Virus record (IMG/VR): IMGVR_UViG_3300018036_000027
Coordinates: 1-36,839 of that record
From: a virus
Length of the DNA: 36,839 bases
Direction: 5' to 3' (one strand)
Below are positions 16,501-28,500 of this stretch, piece by piece (position 1 is the stretch's first letter; every line of letters begins with the position of its first letter). Below the pieces are notes generated by a model. It ran no database searches. It saw nothing but the letters and a program-made list of their open reading frames with translations, and was not told the DNA's origin. A program made the translations under genes and the position numbers.

Positions 16501-19500
16501 TCTAAATGGTAATCAACTTATTCATGGAGTTGAATATACATTTAACAGTGAAGGTTTTGCGGTTGTTACAGCAACTAAACAACCAGGTGATATTATTGAA
16601 ATATACGAGTACGATAGTACAAATGGTAGTTATGTTCCACCTACTCCTACGAAACTAGGATTGTATCCGGCGTTTACACCTAGAATTTATACAGATACTA
16701 CTTTGTCTACTCCTGTAACAGTTATTGAAGGACACGACGGTAGTAAATTTGTAGGATTTAATGATTTTAGAGATAATTTATTATTAGAATTAGAAAAGAG
16801 AATTTACAACAATATTAAAATACAGTATGATACTACTTTAGTAGACATACATGATTTTGTTGGAGGACAGCATAGAGATACCGGATTTACTAAATTACAA
16901 ATTGATGCATCTATGACTGCTGATTTTATTCAGTGGAATCAATTAGTTGACGGTGATTATGTAACAAATAATACTTTTGATAGAAATAATGATTTAACTT
17001 TTAATTATTCAAAGACTAATTATTCTACAGGCGGAAATTTGCCAGGATTTTGGCGCCAGGCATATATTCAAGCATATGATACTGATCGCCCTCACACAAA
17101 TCCTTGGGAAATGCTTGGCTTTAGTGTCAAGCCTACTTGGTGGGAATCTGTATATGGACCTGCACCTTACACTAGAAATAACAAGATGTTATGGCAGGAT
17201 CTTGAACAGGGCATTATAAGAGAACCTAGCAAATCGATAATTGTAAAAACCAAATATGTTCGCCCAGGTCTGACTAGAAACATTCCTGTAAGTGATGAAG
17301 GAACATTGTTAAGTCCTAATGCATCTGGACTAGCAAATAATTTTAATGTAAGCGGAATTCAAAATAATTGGGTATTTGGAGACGGCGGACCAGTTGAAAG
17401 TGCTTGGAGAAGAAGCAGTGAATTTCCGTTTAGTTTAATTACATCTTGGGTGTTAAATCAACCAAACAAATTGTTTTCAGTTGGATTTGATAGAGCTAGA
17501 CAAACAAGAAACCTTGCAGGGCAAATAATATATGGTGCTAGTGAAGTACAGTTAGCATTAACTAATATAGTATTTCCTAACACAGTTGATGATACAACAC
17601 AGGTTTTTACCAGCGGATTAGTTAACTATATTGCTAACTATCTAACTAGCAACACTACAACATCTTATGCGAAATACAAAACTAATGTAAAGTCAATTAC
17701 TAATCAAATTGGTGCTAAAATTGCAGGATATTCTGACAAACAAAAATTTAGATTAATACTTGATTCAAGAACTCCAACTAATCAAGGAAATGTTTTTGTT
17801 CCTGATGAAAACTATAAACTGTTTTTAAACACAAGTAGTCCAATTGATACTGTTTCTTATAGTGGTGTTATCGTTGAAAAACAGCCAGATGGATATATTA
17901 TTAGAGGTTATGATAATTTTATACCTAGCTTCAAATATTATAAACCTATTAAACAGACAAACGATCCGGTTGTAAATGTCGGAGGCATTTCTGAATCTTT
18001 TGTAACTTTTGATGCAGGTAAGACATATGCTGTGGGTCAAATTGTACAAAGTGAAAGCTCATATTACAGAGCAAAAGAGACTCATGTTTCTGGATCTACA
18101 CTTGATACTGCTAAATTTTCGTTATTGCCAGCGTTACCATTAGTAGGCGGAGCAACTGCTTCGTTGGCAAAAGTTTATGAAAATACACTATCGAGATTAT
18201 ATTACGGAGACAAGTTAACTACTAAACAGGAAGTTGTTGATTTCTTATTAGGATACGGAAAATATCTAGTAGAGCAAGGCTTTGTGTTCGAAGATAGAAT
18301 TCAAGATTCTAATGTTGTTTCGGATTGGAATACTGCTTGTAAACAGTATCTATTTTGGACAACACAAAATTGGAGAAGTGGTTCAGTTTTAACTATATCA
18401 CCTGGTGCCAACAAATTAAAATTACAAAGTCAATATTCTGTAGTTGATAATATTTTTGATACATTTTACGGTTATAGTTTATTAAAAGCAGACGGTAAAA
18501 AATTAAATGATGAATATGTTCGTATAGAAAAGGGTGTCGACAATCTTTGTACATTAAAAGTAGTAAACACAGCCGACGGTATGTTTGCTGTTAGATTGCC
18601 GCTAGTACAAAAAGAACATGTACTTCTTCTAGATAATCAAACAGTATTTGGAGATGTGATATACGATCCTGCACCTGGTTACAGACAAGAAAGAATTAAA
18701 GTTCTTGGATATAGAACTGATAACTGGAACGGTAGTTTAAATATTCCTGGGTTTATATATGATAATGCAAAGCCTACAGAATGGGAATCCTGGAAAGATT
18801 ATACTATTGGTGATCTTGTAAAATACAAAGAGTTTTTCTACAGTGCAGATAAAAAAGTTCCGGGCACAGAATTGTTTAATGCAAACGATTGGAATAGATT
18901 AGCTAACGAACCAACACCTGGTCTTCTTACTAACTTTGATTATAAGATAAATCAGTTTAATGATTTCTATGATTTAGATAGTGATAACTTTGATACAGAA
19001 CAACAAAGGTTAGCACAGCATTTAATAGGATACCAAAAAAGACAGTATCTAGAAAATATTATTAATGATGACGTAAGTCAGTACAAGTTTTATCAAGGCT
19101 TTATATTAGACAAGGGATCAAAAAATTCTCTTACTAAACTATTTGATGCACTTGCAAGTGCAAATCAAGATAGTTTAAATTTCTATGAAGAATGGGCTAT
19201 TAAAGACGGACAGTACGGAGCAAGTGAAGGTTTTGAAGAAGTTGAATATCTATTAGATGAAAAGAAATTTAGATTAGATCCTCAGCCAATATTATTAACT
19301 AATGAAGTTACAGGTCGAGAAACTGATTTAGTTTATAGAATAAAAGAATACCAAACTTATTTAAAAAGTAATAATTATAACCATGCACCATTTCCGGCCA
19401 AGTATATAGAAACTGGATATACAAAGGATAGTGGCTATGTAAATTACGACGATGTTAATAAAGTTGTCGGAGCATATGACGATATAACTGGTATAAATTT

Positions 19501-22500
19501 TGACGACTTAGATAATCAAGCATATGTCTGGGTAGGCAATGTTGGCAGAAGTTGGAATGTATATCAACATATTGTAATTGATTATAAAATTGAATCAATA
19601 CAATCTGCACCAAATGAATTTACGATAACAGTTAATGCAACACCATTAGATATTAATACTGGTGAAATACTAGGTATATTTGATGTATATGTAAACACTT
19701 ATGCACCAAATATATATGATAGTACAGAGCAAGTAACACAAACTGAAGTTCCTCTTAAAGGATTTTTTAAAGTTAAAAGTGTTTCATTAAACAAAATTGT
19801 ATTTGAAACTACACAAGCTATAAATCCAGTTGAGAAGTGTGTAGGGCGTCTAACAAAACTTATTCCTGTAAGAGTTGCTAATATAAATGAAGCAAATACT
19901 CTTGCAGAACAAGAAATAGATTCAAATGAAAAAATATGGATTGATGATGGCGGTAACGGAAAATGGGTCGTTATACAAAATAAAAATAAGTTTGATGTAA
20001 ACCAAGAAATTTCAAATAGTGAATCAGGAACTGGTCATGAATATGGATCAGCCATGGCAGTTGATGCAAGGAATGTAAGTTTAGCAGTTGGTGCTCCAAA
20101 CTTTGGAGACGGAAAAGTTTATATCTATAATAGAGCAAGTAACGCATTAAACTACAGCTTACAACAAGTATTAGAACCAGACTTAAACATTGCAAACGCA
20201 GGACAGAAATTTGGTTACAGTGTTGCAATGAGTGATGATGCAAAATATTTGCTAGTAGGTGCACCATATGCATCTAATGTTAAGACTGACTTTAAAGATG
20301 GCTTTGTATCTACAGAAAACTATAGCGCAGGAGAGATTGTAAGTCTTAATAATAGTTTATGGCAAGCAGATATAGATATTCTTGGTGCAGTTGGTAATAT
20401 TGAATTTTCTAGTTTTGATAGTGTTGCACAAATTAATTATGCACTAAACAATGACACACAAGATGCTGAAGAAATACCTATTATATTAACTGGTGATTAT
20501 CCGTTTACTAATATTACTACAGACCATTTCTTAGTTCGTGCACCTAAAGATATGTATTCTGGTACAGGTCCAGGCGATCAATTATTTTTAAGATGGAATA
20601 GTTTATCTAATGCTAATCAAACACAAATTAATTTAGAAGAAAGAGAACCTTTCGGCGGCGCAGTTCCGTATATTAGTAAAGCATATTTAGAATCCAATCA
20701 CACTGTATTTTATAAAATAGATGCAATACTTTTTGTTGATGCATCTAATAATATTCCTAATGTAGGCGACATTGTAACCACACAAGGTGCAACAGGTAAG
20801 GTAGTTTATACACACAATGAAGATGCACAACTAACAATCTATGTAAACGAAGTCAATGGAGAGTTTCCAAGAGAACAAAGTTTGTTTATTAATGGCAATG
20901 ACTTTGTAGGTGAATACCAAAGACTTGGACCAGCTGAACAAATTAACACTAGTGATTATTACGGTGGATATTGGTTTATACAATCTAGCCAACCGTATGC
21001 AGTTGGAAGCATAAACAGCGACAGCGGTAAGTCACTGGTGTATAAAGATATTATAACTGATAGCACAGTTAGCGGAAATTATTATTATCAAAGTTTAGAT
21101 TATGCAACAAATGTTCAAAGTAGTGAAAATATAATTAATAGTTATATACAAAGTTTGAGTTTCCAAGGCTCTCCAGGACCACTTGGCAGTTCAGATCCGA
21201 TATTAAGTTCTAAATTTGTTGTTCGTGTTCCTAGTGCATTAAGTAATGTAAGCTCAATAGGAGAAACATTTACACTTTACTTGAACAATCTTCCAGATAC
21301 TGTATCTACAGTACAATTTAGTAATCCTGTTTCACTAGGCGCTAATGAAATCATTACGCAAGAAGTTACAGGCGCTACTGCTAGAGTAATTGAAGCAACA
21401 ACATCTAGTTTAACAGCAAAGATTGATACTGTAAGCGGATCTTTTGATACTGTAAACTTTATATCATTTAGCGTTTCAGGAAACTTAGGACTTAAATTAA
21501 CACGCACACCTGTTGTTGATTTTGTTGACAACCCAAGCACAATTGGTATGACATTTGGTGTAACAAACAAAACCCATACTATTGATGATATTTGGGACGG
21601 ATATATTACATATAGAAATACAAAGTCATTAAACGGCGAACCATTTGAACCTATAGTAGGACAAACTGTTAGAGATAAAAATACTTTAGCTACAGCAGAA
21701 GTTGCATATTATCAAAGAAGTTTAAATGATGTAACTATTTTTGTAAAAAATATAACCGGAACTTGGAGTAATGGTAACCAGTTTGGCGACAATGCAGAAA
21801 TTGAATTTTTACCATTCCTTGCAGGACCCGATCCTGACAATTATGGTAGAACAGGAATTTACACAGTTAACCGTGTTATGGGTCAGATACAAAGAGTAAG
21901 TTTAGGATACAGTGCTGCAGGCATAGGTAAAATGTTCGTTGTTGACACAGGTAATCCAATTCCTTTAGTAGTTGGTGATTTCAGATATGATACTCAACTG
22001 GGAGCAAATATTGTACTTGATCCAATTTCAGGAAACTTCTTATATTTAGAACCAAATGACAATTTTGAATATTGGATTTATAAAGAAAAATCAAATGTAT
22101 TAGGTATTCCTAGACAAGCAAATATACCGTCTAGTCAAAACCTTGATTGGACAGAAGTTTATAAAATTCCTACTAGCACTACCGGTAATGCAAGTTCGTT
22201 TGCTAACGAAGGAATATATTATGTTTATCAAAGAAACAATGCTGGAAACTATATTAGTTTTGGAAGTTTTGTAGGTCCACAAAGAAGATCAAATAATTAT
22301 TTAGGAACAAAAGTTGAACTTGCTAAAAATGCACAAGATGTTTATAGAGGTTATATAAGTGCTCCTGGAGAGCTAACAGTTGAAAATCCAGGAAGAATCT
22401 ATTTTATAAAAAATGGAACAGAAAACGGCAATTTATATAACTGGGAATATTCTAAAAATAAAAACTTTAAAGGCGAATTTAGTTCGACAGCAGATTACTT

Positions 22501-25500
22501 TACTGGCGACATAGTTTATCTAAGTAACAAATTATATGTTGCAGCAACAAATATTATAGCCGGAGATTTTGATACCCTACAGTGGGATAGCACTGATGAT
22601 TTAGTTGATTATGTTGGCTATGTACCTAATGACACTGGACTAGTTGTTTTAACTGATAGCAGTTATGCTATAGGTGATGCATTTGATTCGTCTAACATTA
22701 TAGCAGGTGATAGTACAGTATTGGATCAAGGTTCTATGTATGACTTTGCAACAAGTTATGATGTTACTCCCAACGGTGAAGTATTAGTAGTAACAGCAAA
22801 GTACGGAAATGATAAACCTAATCTTGTTGTAATTTATAGAATACTACAAGGGCAGTATTTAAGATCTCAGCAAATTGCTGCTCCTAGCGACACAGAAGCA
22901 TTTGGAGATGCTATTGCAATCAGCAATGATGGATTAATGATTGCCGTGTCTGCACCATTAGACGATTCTGTAAAAAATAATCAAGGTAAGGTTTATATCT
23001 ATACACAGCAAAATGGACAGTTTGTTTATTCACAAACATTACTAAGTCCAAATAATAAAACTGCTGAATTATTTGGCAACAATATAGACTTTGATGGAAA
23101 TAGACTTATTGTAAATGCTAGGAACGGTGATAATTCAGTACCAACAACATTCGATACTTATTCATCACCACTAGAAGGATATGTATTAGATCCAAAGTCT
23201 CGAATTAATGAAACTCCGACGTTCTTTGATAATAACTTTACAGAATTTAAATCATATTATGAAGATCAGGGATCGGTATATGTATACGAAAGAATTAATA
23301 ATTCTTTATTGTATGCACAACAGTTGTCCTATCAAAACGAAAACACGCCGATATATTACTTTGGTAGAAACTTTAAATTAAAGAATAATCACATTTATGT
23401 TGGATTACCAACTGTAAGTAGTAATAATGTCTTTACAGGAACAGTTGTTGACTTTAGATTACCCGACACACAAAATATTTACGAATATCTAAGACAACCA
23501 AAAGATACTGTGGATGTAAATAAAATTAAAAGAGCTATTCTTTATAATACAAAAACAAATAAATTAATAACCTATCTTGATTATATTGATCCTATCCAAG
23601 GAAAGGTTGCAGGTCCTGCAGAACAAAATCTTTCTTATAAGACTTATTATGATCCAGCGTATTATACTAACGGCGATGCTTCGGTTACTATAGCACCGGG
23701 TGCAAGTTGGGGACCAGAGCAAGTAGGACAGTTGTGGTGGAATTTAACAAATGCTAAATTTGTTAATCCTTATCAGAGCAATGTAATATATTCTGCAAAT
23801 AATTGGAACAAATTATTTGAAAGCAATACAATTGATGTGTATGAATGGGTAGAGTCAACAGTTTTACCTAGTGTATGGAATCAACAAAGTAATACAAAAA
23901 CAGGAATTGATCAGGGTATTGATGGAGTGAGCTTGTATGGCGATACTGTATATTCTTCTAGACAGATATACGATAGTATAAGTCAATCTTTGCAGACAAA
24001 GTACTACTTCTGGGTTAAAAACAAAAGAACAATACCTGATGTAGAATTTAGAACAATGTCAGCGTTTGATGTTGCTGCTTTAATTACTGATCCTAAAGGT
24101 CAAAATTATAAATTTGCTGCATTAATTTCGCCAAATAGTTTTACAATTTTTAACTGTGACAGTTTCTTGGAAAATGATGATGTTGCATTTAGTGTTCAGT
24201 ATTGGACTATTGATAATCAGAATATTAATATTCATAATCAATATCAAATTGTTACAGAAGGCCTTGCAACCAGCAAGCCTAATAGAGATATTGAAAGAAA
24301 GTGGTTTGATAGCCTGGTTGGTTATGATGAGCAAAGCAAACAGGTTCCGGCTCCAGACTTATCACCAAAACAGAAATATGGTATTCTTAACAGTCCGAGA
24401 CAAAGTTGGTTTGTTAATAGTGCAGAAGCACTAAAACAATATATTGAAAGAGTTAATAGTGTTCTTAAAGTTAATCTTATTGTTGACAATAAGAGTTTAA
24501 CTAGACTAGAAGATAGAGAACCCGAACCAACTGCTGTTTCAAGAGTATATGATACAACAGTTGACAGTGTAGCAGAACTAGAATTTATAGGTGTAGCAAA
24601 AGCAACACAAGCCCAAATGACACTTGTAGTTGAAAACGGTATTATTACTGATGTAAATGTAATAAATCCTGGTAGAGGTTATCTTGTTGCTCCGACTTAT
24701 AAAATTATAGGTACAGGTTCCGGCGCAGAATTAGAGTTTACAATTAATAATCTTGGGGTCATAACAAATGTGTCTGTTTTAAAAGGCGGAAGCAATTACA
24801 GTTCTACAGATACTATCACAATTCGCAAGTATACTGCTTTGGTTAAAAATGACGAAACAATCCAAGGTAAATGGGCTCTTTATGAAAGAGATAGTGTACG
24901 CAGTTTGTGGCAAAGAATAGCCAGTCAATCATATGATGTTTCTTTGTTCTGGAATTACATTGATTGGTACGCTACAGGTTATAATGAGTTTACTGAAGTT
25001 AACTTTGTAATTGACGGAGCATATGAACTACAAGGAATCAATGATGATCTAGGCGATATTGTCAAGATAAAAAATATTGGAACAGGCGGCTGGCTGCTAT
25101 TAAGAAAAATCAATGTATTAGATGATGTTGATTATACTGTAAACTATGAAACAATTGGTAGACAGAATGGTACAATAGAATTTAAGAATACATTATATGA
25201 CACAACTCAAAGTGCAGTTGGGTTTGATATAATTAGTTTTGACTCACAATTCTTTGATAGTGTTCCGTCTACTGAAATACGAACAGTACTTAATGCTGTT
25301 AAGTATGATTTGTTTACTGAAGAACTTGAAATAGAATATAATGCATTATTCTTTAGCAGTTTGAGATATGTATTCTCAGAACAAAACTATGTTGATTGGG
25401 CATTCAAAACAAGTTTTGTAAAAGCAAAACATAATGTTGGCGAACTAAGAGAAGATATCACATTTAACAATGATAGCCTTCCAAGTTACGAAGATTATTT

Positions 25501-28500
25501 AGAAGAAGTAAAACCATTTAAAACAAAACTAAGAGAATATTTAAGTGCTTATGAAAAAATTGAAAATAGCTCTAGCAGAGTAACTGATTTTGATTTACAG
25601 CCTACTTACAATAGTGATACAAAAAATATTCAACCGCAGAATGTTAAGGTTGTTAATAATAATCTAATAGGTATTAACGACAAGTTAAGTTCGTATCCAT
25701 TTAAAAACTGGACTGATAATGTAGGATTTAAAGTTACTGAAGTTCAAATTGCAGACGGCGGCAGTGGCTACCAACAAGCACCTATTGTTAAATTTAGCGG
25801 CGGCGGCGGCACCGGCGCAAAAGCAGTAGCAAAACTTGGTGCTAATGGAAAAATTACTAGTGTAGAAGTTACTAATAAAGGTTCGGGATATTTAAGTGCT
25901 CCTACTTTAATACTTTCTGGCAGTGTTTCAGAAACTGGAAAACCTGCCAAGTTAAGTGTAATTATCGGTGATGGTTTACCTAAGAGTATGCTTAATATTA
26001 TCAAGTTTGATAGAATAAGCGGAAATTATTTTATTACATATCTTCAGGAAACTGAAACATTTGTTGGTACAGGATCAAAATACATATTCGATCTAAAATG
26101 GCCAATGGATTTAAAAAATACAAATGTAACTGTAACAGTTGATAATATCGAATTATTAAGAAGTGAATACACCTTTGAAAATGTAAAAGATAAAACTAAA
26201 GGGTATACTAGATACAATGGAAGAATAATTCTTGCAGAACCTGTAGCAGTTAGTACATCTATTGTTATTACATACAAAAAAGCAGTAAGTCTATTAACAG
26301 CCCAAGACAGAATTAATCTTGCATATAATCCTACTACAGGTCAACTTGCCAAAGACATTACACAACTAATGGAAGGCATCGATTATGGTGGTGTCGAAGT
26401 CAAGAGCTTTGATTTTGGCAGTCCAAGCGGATGGGATACTGCACCTTGGTTTACTAGCGAATACGATACTTATGATACAACTTATGAAGATGAAGTATTT
26501 TTACTAGATGGCAGCACAATTAGTATACAATTAACTAAACCACTTGAAAATGGCGTACAGTATAATATATACTTAAATGATGTAAGAATCGACGATCCAA
26601 ACTTTGGTACAGGTGATCCTGTAAGTAATCCAAATGCAATATGTCAAAGTATTACAGGTGATGGTGTTCAAACAACTATATTCTTAGACAATGACGGACT
26701 TAATATTAATGGAGAAGGAGGTGCACCAGCAGATGCAGAATACAACAATGGTGCATTGATTGCCGAGAACAATGGTACAGTGTTTAACAGAGCCCTAACT
26801 ATAAACGGATTGAAACTGGTTGTTGCAGGAGCAGTAGGCGGACAACTAGCAGTACCAGATGAATGGGCATTGAAAACAGCAAGAACATTTGAATTAATGA
26901 CCGATCCTAACGGTGCTGGCATTAACACTACACATCAACGCAATTTTCTTAAAACACTAAAAGGTGACGTAGGAACGAAACACGCAGGAATACCTACAGT
27001 ACAAAGAGTTGGCTATGGCGGCGGAAGTACATATACACCTAACTGGTTAGAAGATGCCGGCATAGCAAGTTATGCAGGACTACAAGCATTCAATGACAGT
27101 GTTGCTCAAAAGGATATGGTATGGTATAGAAATATCAACGGTAACAATCCTCCAACACAGCGTAGAGATATCGAAGAAATATTCGAACACATATTCCACA
27201 CCATACACGCATTTGGTATTCCGGGTGCAGTGCCTGGCAGTTCAGACGCAGTAGAAATGAATCCAGATATTAGAATTGGTAATGAACCAAGTTTCGATTG
27301 GCAAAACACAGCATTACATCTTGCTATGAAAGAAGCAATTGACGCAGGATTATATGATCCAAGTGGTTATGCTCCTGATTGGAATACAGATCCAGAGAAA
27401 GCGGCAGTGGCATACACAGAATACACTTACTTGTTAAACTGGTCAATGTGGGATATGAGTGTATACTGGGACGGCGGCTCCCTTAGTCCTGAATGGGATG
27501 ATAGTTTAAAGACACCAGCAGGTATGTTGGCAAATAACCCATTAGGTTATGCATTGTTCAATACATACTTTGCTCCAGTGTTGAGCAAACCAGATTTTGC
27601 CACAATAGAAAGTATCTTTGGCGAAAATGACACAGGCGTGTCAGGATATGTTGTTGATGTAATTGCATCGGGGGGCGACGGTGTAGGAGCAGATGACGAA
27701 ATTATTATAAGAAAATCTACAAGCGATGGAAGTTTCCTTCCTATACCAGGCACATACGATACATTGTTAACCGGCGGAAGTTTACAGTATGATACAGCAC
27801 GAGGTATTTCTGCAGAGGAAATAAACATAGACGGTGACGGATTCTTTACACCAACATCTAGTAGAGGACCTGACGAAGATTTACCTGGTAGAGTTTTTGA
27901 TACAGTTGATATACAAGTTTATGAGCGACCAACAACTGGTGCAAGTCAAATTACACAAAGAAATTACACAGGAGATGGCACCACAACTACATTTGCTATA
28001 GGAACTACTCCTGTATCTGAAAACAATTTATTTGTTAAAGTAGGATATTCATTAAAATTAATAGATACAGAATATAAAATAGATTATGAAAATCAGAACA
28101 TAATATTTACAACTGCACCTACAAGCGGCTCACCTGTGAACTTAGTAACACTGGGTTACAGCGGTGCAAATATTCTTGACATTGACGAATTCATAGCAGA
28201 TGGAAGTACTGCTGATTTCTTAACTAATATCTCTTACACAACTAATATGAGTAGTTTAGTTACAATAGACGGTAAACAAATACCACATGTATTAGTAAGA
28301 AGCAACAGTTCTTATGCAGCATCAAACAGAGTTGTGATTAGATTTGCTCAACCACCTAAAGCTGATGCTACTGTAAGATTTGCAATATTTGAAGGCATTG
28401 TACAAAATTATAGTGCAGTTACTATTGACACATTTGAAAGTGACGGCAGTACTACATCTTATAATCTTACACAAACACCATTTACACAAACACCAACAGA

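Noticed and set aside
27072-27309. Short alternative frames on both strands across the inserted high-GC domain
   Set aside because: They lie inside the continuous frame of the giant gene and have no ribosome sites or recognisable motifs.
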